In this document: piece after piece, positions 1-8,700 of the stretch | Layout of the letters: each line of letters starts with the position of its first letter | Position numbering within the stretch: position 1 is the stretch's first letter | IMG/VR virus record: IMGVR_UViG_3300047551_000816 | Location: 1 to 28,598 of that record | Length of the DNA: 28,598 nt | Reading direction: 5' to 3' (one strand) | Source: a virus | Program-made: the position numbers and the translations under genes | Notes under the pieces: generated by a model | Seen by the model: the letters and a program-made list of their open reading frames with translations, nothing else | The model's database searches: none | Told to the model about the DNA's origin: nothing

Positions 1-3000
1 TCATTAGAGGTATTAACGGCTCCACTGTTTGTTACTGCAGCACCAATAAATTCACTAATTACTGGGGATGGTTTAAAGTTTGCAGTTTGATCATTTCCTG
101 CACCATCAAAGAATCTTAAAACATATAAGTCTTGTTCCGATCTACCCAAACCAACTACTTTAAGAGTTGTTAGTCCACCAGAAGTTCCAGTTGCTGCAAT
201 TCTTCCTCTGTCAAATCTAAATGAATTTGGACTAAATCCGGTAGATCTTAGAGCATAGAATCCAAAGTTTGTTGCAGAGTTGGTAATTGAGAGATAACCA
301 CCAGACTGAGTTAAGGATCCATAACGACAGAAGATTTGGAAACAAGAAACAACCTGTGCATATCCATCATTAATTGTTCTCCAACCAATACCACCGAACG
401 AAACCATGGTAAATGTTGCAGCAACCATGGACTTACCTTGTTCTGGTTGTTCATCTAAAACAGGAATTTCAGCTTCTTGTGCAATAACTGGAATGTTTGG
501 TGATAATACTTTAGAGCCATCAACTAAAATTCCATTTCCACCTAAGAATGAAAGAATAGAACAGTTTTGGATATATGGTGATCTTGTAATAGTTGGTTTA
601 TCGGTTTTTGTTGCGTATCCGGCTCTGGAAGTTAAAGGATCGTTGGGATCATCAAATGCAACTGCATAGTCAAATGTTGATTGAGGAATACCAGCGGCAT
701 CAACCGCATCCTTCATTGCAAAACCCGTTACATAAACACCATTTCTAACCCTAAAGAGGTCTTTACCAGCATTTAGAGGTCTAATAATAGTATTTCTGAG
801 GTTATCGCCAACAACTGCAACGTCATCATAAAGAAGAATTGGGTTATCTTCAGTGTAATCACCAGCCTCAACGATAATACAAACAGGATTAGATTTTGTT
901 TGTGGTAGAGATAACGCTGGACCAGCAGCGGTGCCAAATCCAATTATAGTAGTAACAATACCCGTATAGTTAACAATAGCAGATCTTACGTCAGCACAAT
1001 CAGTTCCACCAATGCTTGTAGAAGCAATACCAACCAAACTTCCACTCAATAAAGCAGTGGTAAGAATACCAACAAGACTGTCAATAGTAGATCTTGTGTT
1101 TGCACATACATTTGGATTTTTATTAGTCGCTCCTATAGAAACATCATTTTGAATTGTAAGATCTTGGTAATTTAACCAGTTTGTGACTGCTTGTTTTGCA
1201 TAAGTTCCTAAACTTCTGAATGCATAAACGGAAGCAGTTTGTTCTCCAAGAACACCATTTGAAAGAAGTGTTCCAGCACCATTGAAATACTTCTTAGTCG
1301 CATATATTGTATGTTGGTTTGTTCCGTAGGAAACGTCTTGTGCAATCGCGTCTACAATGTATCCAAGGTCTCTTGCACATTTACGGCCGCCAACCACGGT
1401 TGTGGTTCCAATACCAACTGAACTGACTCCAATGCCAAGGGTACTAATTCCAGTAAGATTTCTTACATTATATGTAGGAGTAACAAGGAAATATCCATAG
1501 TTAGTTGTAGTTCCAATACCTGCGGTGCTTCCTGCAGCAACTACTGTAGTAACAATACCAGTAAGAGCTGAAATTGTAGATCTAACGTTTGCACATGAGT
1601 TAGGACTTGTATTAAATCCTGTGGTAGAATCGGCAGTAATAGTTAAATCTCTTGAATTTAACTGATTTGTTACTGCTGAAGACATTAAATCTCTAGCACT
1701 ACTAAAGACATAATTTGATTGTGCAGTTTCACCAACCAATCCATTTGGAATTGGAGATCCAACATTATTAAAGTAGAATCCAGCAAATCTTCTGGTGTAG
1801 TTATTACCACCAGTAAATACGTCAGTTGAAACTGCATCTACAAAGAATCCGGTGTCTCTAGCACACTTCCAAATTCCTGCAGTCGTTCCAAATCCAATCA
1901 CACTAAGATTGAAGTTTCCAAGATTTAGTGCAGGAAGTCCACTAGTATTTCCAGCACCAACTGCGGCAGTAACAACTCCAACAAGAGAAGTAATGTTATT
2001 TTGTACATCAGTACATGCTGCAGTGCTTGTAACTCCTACTGCTCCAACTTTGGTTCCTGTATAAGATGTTGGTCCACTTGAAATGCCCAGATTTTTATTT
2101 GTGAGTCTGTTTGTAATAGCATTTCTCATTTGAATTCCAGCTTGCTGGAATCCATAAATGGTTTGTTGCTCTTCACCAGCTAAACTGGTTGTTCCGACAC
2201 CAACAAAGTAGAAACCGGTAAATGCTCTTGCATAGTTGTTACCACCAGTAAATACGTCGGTTGAAACTGCGTCAACAAAATATCCAAGGTCCCTTTGACA
2301 CTTGGCAGATGACACTCCAGAAGACCAAAGAGTAGGATACTGAACATTGATTGCCGTCATTGCAGTGGCAACAATTTCAGCCTTGTTAATTTGGATCAAT
2401 CTATAAGCATCATAATATCGAGAATCCTTAGACGTAGATCCAATTCCAGGACCAGGAACATAGAATCCAGTTGGGAATCCAATGGCAAGAGAAGCCATTG
2501 ACTTATCAACGATTTCCTGTTTATTAATTGTAATTAACTTATATGAATCATAGTATCTGGACCTTGGATTAGTCTCAACTTCTCCAGGGAAGAAGAACGT
2601 TGAACCAACTCCAACTGCAACAGAAGCTAAAGACTTATCAATAATTTCTTGTCTATTTCCAACAATAAGATTTCTAGCATCTTTAGATCTATGGAAATAA
2701 TTTGTATTATTATTTTCTGGATCATCAATGATAGTGAAGTCAAATGTCTGCGAAACTGCAGTTTGGTATAAAGTTGGTGGACTTTGATTGTTAATTACGT
2801 ATTGGCCAAGGAATTTTACATAATCGATTGCAAAAGTAAATGGAACTTCTTCTCCAGTATATGTTCCAGAATTTCTAAGTACAGATCCAACATTTATGGA
2901 TTTAGAATTTCCACCAAATCTAACGTCATACGCAAGAGCATCTACAACTGAACTTATACCTGCTTTCCAAGTAGCTGCATTAAAGTCTGGGAATATTGTA

Positions 3001-5657
3001 GCAACGCCAATATTTTCATAATTAAACTGAACATAAGCAATTGATTCTTCTTTGATAAATTCTTTGTTAGCTTCTAGTAGATCTCCAGCATCCAAATATC
3101 TTTGACCCGGAATCTGAAAACTATCAAATGAAGCTAATTGAGCTGCCCTCTTAATAGTTTTAACAGGTAATGATTTACCATTGTAAGCATCATTACCATT
3201 TTGCGCTGAAACATAATATCTACTTTCAAATAGTCCAGCTCCGTTTGTACTGAATCCTAACGTGCCGTCAGGATTTAATCCCAACAATTGTCCAGCACTA
3301 CCTAACTGGTCTGGTAAAATTAATGTATAATCCGAAGCGATACCAGAATTGGAAAGTTGAATTCTTACAGTTTTATCTCGAGCACCTACAGTATTAAATC
3401 CAACAAGAGACAATGTAGCTCCAACACCAACCTCGTTAAATGTTGAAATGCCAGTATATTTTAAATTTCCACCAACGAGATTTGTAATTGTTCCAGCTGC
3501 AGCAACGAGTTTTGAAATTCCAGTAACCTCAGAAGATTCACCATCTATAGTTACAGAACCAGTGCCAATGGTCAAAATTCCGGTAATTCTAGCACTACCA
3601 TCAACAAACAAAGCCGTAGTTCCAACACCGACAGTGACTGTACCTGCTTGAGTGCCGGATCCAAATGTAGAAACTCCAGAATAATTTAAATAAGTGCCTA
3701 CAAGACTTGTAACTAATCCGGAGTTAGCCTGTAAAGTTTCTGTTGATGTTAGATCCGAAACAACTAAATCTGTTGCAAATCCAATATTTGCATAAACCTG
3801 GGAAACCCCAACTCCAGTTATTGAGAGTGTTGTGCCAATTCCAACATTAATATATGCAGTACCTATAGATACCGTTGTTGCATAAAGATCTGTAGCTATA
3901 CCAGAAGTAATATATGCATCAACGATATCAAAACTTGTTGCAAATCCAGAGTTTACGTATTGTGCATTGACATATGATGTTGTTATAAAGGCATTAGTTG
4001 CAATTGCAACGTTAACTCCTAGATTACTAAGATACGTATCAGTTGCATTTAAAGAACTTACAATTCCAGAAGTAGCAAAGAAATTATCTACTCTAGCACT
4101 AGAAATTCCTGCGGTGGTTACAATTCCAGAAGTAGCAAAGAAATTATCTACTCTAGCACTAGAAATTCCTGCAGTGGTTACGATTCCAGAAGTAGCAAAG
4201 AAATTATCTACTCTAGCGCTTGTAATTCCTGCAGTAGTTACGATTCCACTATTAATATAAGCTTGATTAATAGAAGCCGTAGAAATGCCAGCCGAAGTTA
4301 TAATACCAGCATTAATATATGCAGTACCAACATATTCTGTACCTACATTTGATGTAGTTATTACTGTTGACGTTAAAATTCCACTTGCAGCATAAAAATC
4401 ATCAACTCTTGCGCTAGTGATTCCTACAGTAGTTACGATACCCGAATTAATATAAACTTGATTAATAGAAGCCGTGGAAATTTCAGCGGAAGTTATGATA
4501 CCAGCATTAATATTTGCAGTACCAACATATTCTGTACCTACATTTGCTGTACCTACTACAGCAGAAGTTAAAATGCCAGCATTGATATTTGCCGTATCTA
4601 CATATTGTGTAGTTATATGTCCAGTTGTTATTACTGAAGAGGTTAAAATACCAGCATTAATATATGCAGTACCAACATATTCTGTACCTACATTTGATGT
4701 AGTTATTACTGTTGACGTTAAAATTCCACTTGTAACGTAAAGATTATCTACTCTAGCACTAGAAATTCCTGCAGTGGTTACGATTCCAGAAGTAGCAAAG
4801 AAATTATCTACTCTAGCACTTGTAATTCCTGCAGTGGTTATGATACCTGAATTAATATTCGCCTGATTTACAAATAAAGTTGTTACAACGCCAACATTAA
4901 CAAAATTATCACCAATATAAGCAACAGTAATTCCTGCAGTAGTTACGACTCCACTAGCAGCATAAAAATCGTTGATTGATAAACTACCAATCCCAGCAGT
5001 TGTTATTGTAGCGTTTGTTATGATACCAGTATTAACAGATAAGTCCTGAACATAGGCTGTTGTAATTCCAGCCTCAGCTATAATTGCTTGGTGTGAAAGA
5101 TTTAAGTCATATAAATTTGTTTGGCCAGCTAGTGGATCTATAAATTTGAGAGTAACCGTTTCCCCACCCTCTACCAATCCACCATGGTTACCAGATATAC
5201 CAATAACTCCTTGACCAATAGATGTAACCGTAGTGCCTGGAGTTATTAAAACGGCATTGTCATCTACCAAATAACCGACTCTAATATTATCCGTTACAAT
5301 TCCAGTGATATTCAGAAGATCTAAATTATCTAAAATTCCAGTTCTCTCAACAAAAGGATCAAAGGCAACGTCTAAACTTCTTACTATTAAATTGCCAACT
5401 ATTTTTGAATCTCCTATTGCAGCAAATGCAAGAGATCCAGTTGTAGAAGTTCCTATACCAACAAAAGTTTTATTTACAATTCCTTGTGTTACTGTCGCTC
5501 CATATCCCGTCCCAACTAGGTAATGACCTCCAAGTGTAACCCCGTCATGAACAACTAAAACATCTAAAGTAGTATCTACAGTTACTTCTCCAACAGCTCC
5601 TGTAAATGCTAAATGTTCTGAAGCTGTTCCCCTTCTAAGCTGTACCTGCTTGGTCAT
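1..5657 (-). CDS. Giant tail fibre / adhesin with Mtd-type N-terminus and split beta-helix (C-terminus outside window)
   Basis: The frame is open from the ATG at 5657-5655 to the window edge, giving 1885 codons with no stop, so the C-terminus is missing. Residues 1-50 (VQLRRGTASEHLAF, then GEVTVDT and VVHDGVTLGG) match the N-terminal domain of major tropism determinant-like phage fibres, which attaches a fibre to the tail. Residues about 170-600 are a stalk of 20-residue repeats of the type ATSGIVTTAGISSARVDNFF. Near residue 785 is YTLILPDQLGSAGQLLGL, a peptide common in phage tail proteins. Residues 812-840 (RYYVSAQNGNDAYNGK, KTIKRAAQLA) look like the cap and first turn of a pectate-lyase-type beta-helix. 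About 740 residues of RDLGY modules then intervene before the helix appears to resume at about 1590 (CIIVEAGDYTEDNPILLYDD). It is the last gene of the block, with a late promoter motif just upstream. The likely role is host attachment at the tail tip or side; the exact receptor and T4 counterpart are unknown. Confidence 0.88.
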   Translation of the reverse strand, partial: MTKQVQLRRGTASEHLAFTGAVGEVTVDTTLDVLVVHDGVTLGGHYLVGTGYGATVTQGIVNKTFVGIGTSTTGSLAFAAIGDSKIVGNLIVRSLDVAFDPFVERTGILDNLDLLNITGIVTDNIRVGYLVDDNAVLITPGTTVTSIGQGVIGISGNHGGLVEGGETVTLKFIDPLAGQTNLYDLNLSHQAIIAEAGITTAYVQDLSVNTGIITNATITTAGIGSLSINDFYAASGVVTTAGITVAYIGDNFVNVGVVTTLFVNQANINSGIITTAGITSARVDNFFATSGIVTTAGISSARVDNLYVTSGILTSTVITTSNVGTEYVGTAYINAGILTSSVITTGHITTQYVDTANINAGILTSAVVGTANVGTEYVGTANINAGIITSAEISTASINQVYINSGIVTTVGITSARVDDFYAASGILTSTVITTSNVGTEYVGTAYINAGIITSAGISTASINQAYINSGIVTTAGITSARVDNFFATSGIVTTAGISSARVDNFFATSGIVTTAGISSARVDNFFATSGIVSSLNATDTYLSNLGVNVAIATNAFITTSYVNAQYVNSGFATSFDIVDAYITSGIATDLYATTVSIGTAYINVGIGTTLSITGVGVSQVYANIGFATDLVVSDLTSTETLQANSGLVTSLVGTYLNYSGVSTFGSGTQAGTVTVGVGTTALFVDGSARITGILTIGTGSVTIDGESSEVTGISKLVAAAGTITNLVGGNLKYTGISTFNEVGVGATLSLVGFNTVGARDKTVRIQLSNSGIASDYTLILPDQLGSAGQLLGLNPDGTLGFSTNGAGLFESRYYVSAQNGNDAYNGKSLPVKTIKRAAQLASFDSFQIPGQRYLDAGDLLEANKEFIKEESIAYVQFNYENIGVATIFPDFNAATWKAGISSVVDALAYDVRFGGNSKSINVGSVLRNSGTYTGEEVPFTFAIDYVKFLGQYVINNQSPPTLYQTAVSQTFDFTIIDDPENNNTNYFHRSKDARNLIVGNRQEIIDKSLASVAVGVGSTFFFPGEVETNPRSRYYDSYKLITINKQEIVDKSMASLAIGFPTGFYVPGPGIGSTSKDSRYYDAYRLIQINKAEIVATAMTAINVQYPTLWSSGVSSAKCQRDLGYFVDAVSTDVFTGGNNYARAFTGFYFVGVGTTSLAGEEQQTIYGFQQAGIQMRNAITNRLTNKNLGISSGPTSYTGTKVGAVGVTSTAACTDVQNNITSLVGVVTAAVGAGNTSGLPALNLGNFNLSVIGFGTTAGIWKCARDTGFFVDAVSTDVFTGGNNYTRRFAGFYFNNVGSPIPNGLVGETAQSNYVFSSARDLMSSAVTNQLNSRDLTITADSTTGFNTSPNSCANVRSTISALTGIVTTVVAAGSTAGIGTTTNYGYFLVTPTYNVRNLTGISTLGIGVSSVGIGTTTVVGGRKCARDLGYIVDAIAQDVSYGTNQHTIYATKKYFNGAGTLLSNGVLGEQTASVYAFRSLGTYAKQAVTNWLNYQDLTIQNDVSIGATNKNPNVCANTRSTIDSLVGILTTALLSGSLVGIASTSIGGTDCADVRSAIVNYTGIVTTIIGFGTAAGPALSLPQTKSNPVCIIVEAGDYTEDNPILLYDDVAVVGDNLRNTIIRPLNAGKDLFRVRNGVYVTGFAMKDAVDAAGIPQSTFDYAVAFDDPNDPLTSRAGYATKTDKPTITRSPYIQNCSILSFLGGNGILVDGSKVLSPNIPVIAQEAEIPVLDEQPEQGKSMVAATFTMVSFGGIGWRTINDGYAQVVSCFQIFCRYGSLTQSGGYLSITNSATNFGFYALRSTGFSPNSFRFDRGRIAATGTSGGLTTLKVVGLGRSEQDLYVLRFFDGAGNDQTANFKPSPVISEFIGAAVTNSGAVNTSN
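900..3120 (-). repeat. RDLGY module block inserted in the beta-helix of the tail fibre gene
   Basis: This part encodes diverged repeats of about 135-170 residues. Each has a KC-x-RD-x-G-[YF] start, then [VI]DA-x4-DV, a KYFNG or FYF stretch, GL-x-GE, a segment like AVTNQL, and a second cysteine in C-x-[DN]-[VT]-[RQ] followed by a GI[VL]T helix. The KC-RD starts lie near 2300, 1865 and 1380. An earlier degenerate copy near 2930 has lost the KC-RD. The second-cysteine motifs lie near 2020, 1590, 1110 and 1000. A homologous block occurs at 25720-27270 in another gene. Boundaries are approximate. Confidence 0.75.
3960..4860 (-). repeat. 60-bp tandem repeats encoding a 20-residue stalk unit
   Basis: Units with a 60-bp period encode ATSGIVTTAGISSARVDNFF and variants. 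Near-identical copies lie at about 4057-4116, 4117-4176 and 4177-4236, and again from about 4741 to 4860. Between them the same register continues with diverged units (for example INAGIITSAGISTASINQAY). A longer segment containing VGTEYVGTAYINAGI recurs near 4330, 4530 and 4680. The copies keep the reading frame and differ mainly at third positions. They probably form a rod or solenoid between the attachment domain and the distal domains. Confidence 0.9.
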
Positions 5658-5693
5658 AGTACTATACGACTCAAATTACTATTTCTTCTGATT

Positions 5694-5701
5694 TATTTAT
5701 C
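5694..5701 (-). promoter_or_regulatory. T4-type late promoter motif GATAAATA
   Basis: Reading on the minus strand, GATAAATA lies in the 48-bp gap between the 1245-residue gene and the giant fibre gene, about 37 bp before the ATG at 5657. It matches the T4 late -10 element TATAAATA at seven of eight positions. A purine stretch (AGAAGAAA) follows but is far from the ATG, so the ribosome site is weak. The motif fits separate late expression of the fibre gene. Its function is inferred from sequence and position only. Confidence 0.55.
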
Positions 5702-5705
5702 AGAA

Positions 5706-8700
5706 TTAAATGATAACAACATAAGTTCTTGGAATCTGGAAAGGATTATTATTAGTGGATCCAAAGACTTCCTGAATATAAATTGTTCCAACTCCAATAT
5801 AAGTAGATTTTGTAAATGATTCTAGACCAGAAGAGAATCCAAATAGATTTCCATCAGTTTCATCATATGTCTTGATAAGAGAATTGTTGGAAGATCCAAG
5901 AACATTAATCGTTCCAGAACCATCTGGTGATGGAATGTAAATAACATCTGAATAAACGAGTTCACCAGAAAGAGTTATAGTTCCAGAACCTATTTGCGTA
6001 TAAGTTGCAATTTCAGAAGTTACTGCAGATCCACTTAATGCAAACAATCCAATACCAACGACTGGATAATCAACTTCTACAGACGTTACAGCAGATCCGG
6101 AAATTTGGAATAGTTGTGTATTTTCTGGAGTTTGTGAAGAGTACGACTCAGATGCACCAGATATTACAAATATATTTCCAGATCCAACATAAACATTTCT
6201 TTCACTTTCCGAAGAGATTTCTGTAATGAATATTGTGCCAATACCAGATTGCGAATAACTAAATTTAAGATCTTGATATGATCCAGATAGAGTAAACAGG
6301 CCATCTGCAACTTCTGTGTATAAGGCGGTTTCAACTGCAAGGGCACTTCCATCAATATTAAATAGAACTGTATTTTCTGGTGGATTTGCAGTGAAACTTA
6401 CATTTGCCGAATCCTGTTCGTCCGATGTAATATCTTCGGAATCGCAAGTATCATAAAGATTATCAACATGATGTGTATTTGCAAATCTAATAGTTCCACT
6501 TGCTGGATAATTTGGAACATAGAATGTATTGGATGATCCATTAAGAGTAACAGATCCAGATGCATCATAACTATGAGTAATAGATTCTTCAATAAATCCA
6601 TTAATAATATAAAGAACTTCAGTTTCTGGTGTTTGTGCAGAATATACCTCAAGACATGATCCAAAGATGTTAAAGAGTTGTGTATCTTCTGGAGTTTGAG
6701 CTGCAAAGGATTCCAGAGCAGTTCCAGACAATGTACCAGTACCAAATCCAACGTAAGATTCGGTATTTCTTTCAATTATGGTTTCGGAAACAAATATAGT
6801 TCCAATTCCAAGATAAACCTCAGTATTTTTCTCAATAGTTGAAACTTGTTGTGATAAGAATATTGTTCCAGAAGTTCCGGGATTATTATCATCTCCATAA
6901 TAACCATATACATTAATTTCTCTTGTCGATGCAATTCCAGATAGTGTAATTATTCCCGATCCATCATAATTTGATTTACTGAAAGATTCGTTTCCACTAC
7001 CAATTACGTAAATAGATCCTTGGCCAGGATAACGAGGAACTTTAAGTGTTCTTGCCTTCGATGAGAACCTTATAGTCCCTATACCAGAACCTTGGTTAAA
7101 GTCTCCAATTAGGAATCCATATCTGTTAGAATATGTCTTAGCATCACGAGGATTGCCATCTCCATCTGGGAAAGTTCCAACTCCAACTCTGAATTGAATT
7201 CCTGTTGTACCAATACCAATATTTTTCTCAATACCATAATGAGGAGTATAATCGATATTTGGATGTACAAGTTCTCCGTAAATATTAAAGAGTTGGGTAT
7301 TTTCCGGAGTATCTGCCGTGAACGATTCTAGAGCGGTTCCAGAAAGTGTTACAGTACCTAAACCAACATAAGATTCCGTATTTTGTTCTATTCCGAATCC
7401 AGAAATAATAAAGAGTTGTGTATCTTCTGGAGTATCTGCCGTGAAGGATTCTACGGCAGCTCCAGAGAAGTTATAGAGAACAGTATCTTCCGGAGTTTGT
7501 GCAGAGAACGACTCTAGAGCGGTTCCGGAGAAGCTATAGAGAATAGTATCTTCAGGAGTTTGTGCAGAGAACGACTCTAGAGCGGTTCCAGAAAGTGTTA
7601 CAGTACCTAAACCAACATAAGATTCGGTATTCTTCTCTATTAAAGTTCCAGAAATAATAAAGAGTTGTGTATCTTCTGGAGTATCTGCAGTGAAGGATTC
7701 TATAGAAGTTCCGGAGAAACTATAAAGAACAGTATCTTCAGGAGTTTGTGCAGAGAACGACTCTAGAGCAGTTCCGGAGAAGCTATAGAGAATAGTATCC
7801 TCAGGAGTTTGTGCAGAGAACGACTCTAGAGCGGTTCCAGAGAATATAGCAATACCAACTCCAACATAAGATTCGGTATTCTTCTCTATTAAAGTTCCGG
7901 AAATAATAAAGAGTTGCGTATCTTCTGGAGTATCTGCCGTGAAGGATTCTATAGAAGTTCCAGAAATTAAAATATTTCCAGATGAAATATAGTTGCCTTT
8001 TGTAAAACTCCAAGATCTTCCAACACCAGGTTCTGGTAACCATGGATAAGATTCTTTAGGACTGAATCCATTGACAATATTAATAGAACCAAATGGACAG
8101 TTAATCGTTAACTCATCTATTATCCATCCAAAATTATCAGGAATATTGCCAGTCTCTTCCTCGGATACTAACCCATAATCAAAGAAATCAGTATTAGGTA
8201 AAGTTATTGGAACTATAGGTGTTCCAGTTAACAATCCAAAATCAAGAGATTCTGCAATTGAATTATAACATGGGGTGTCTTCATTATATGAGAATACAAA
8301 TCTTTCTGGGAATACTCCAGATCTAAACTGAATGCCTGTAGTTCCAACTCCAATATTTTCATCAATACCATAATGAGGTGTATAATCAATATTTGGATGT
8401 GTAAGCTCCCCAGAGAAGTTATAAAGAATAGTATCATCTGGAGTGTTAGCGGAGAAAGACTCTAGGGCTGTTCCAGAGAAGTTGTAGAGGATAGTATTGT
8501 CTGGAGTATCTGCAGTGAAGCTTAAAGGTACAGCACTACTTACAAAGGTTACTTGTCCGAATGGAAGTAATGGATATATGGTTGGTACATTTGATATTGA
8601 TCCAAAATCATCATATGGGAAATGTCCGGGATCTTGCTGAGTTATGAATCCAAGATTATCTCCTCCAGTAACATAAGAAGATATGCTTCCCCAATCTAGA

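Noticed and set aside
4057-4260. Regular repeats resembling a CRISPR array
   Set aside because: Units are contiguous with no unique spacers, stay in frame within a coding sequence, and no cas gene is present.
3967-4740. Plus-strand open frames over the 60-bp repeats that look like repetitive proteins
   Set aside because: They are the antisense reading of the stalk repeats in the giant minus-strand gene; the repeat keeps several frames open. No ribosome site or family match.
1-5657. A diversity-generating retroelement linked to the Mtd-like N-terminal domain
   Set aside because: No reverse transcriptase, template repeat or variable C-terminal region is visible, and the domain is common in fibres without such a system. 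The C-terminus is outside the window, so this is not excluded.
6164-8437. Several minus-strand open frames of 63-125 codons within the 1245-residue gene
   Set aside because: They are out-of-frame shadows with biased, repeat-derived composition (runs of Leu, Ile, Met) and no ribosome sites.
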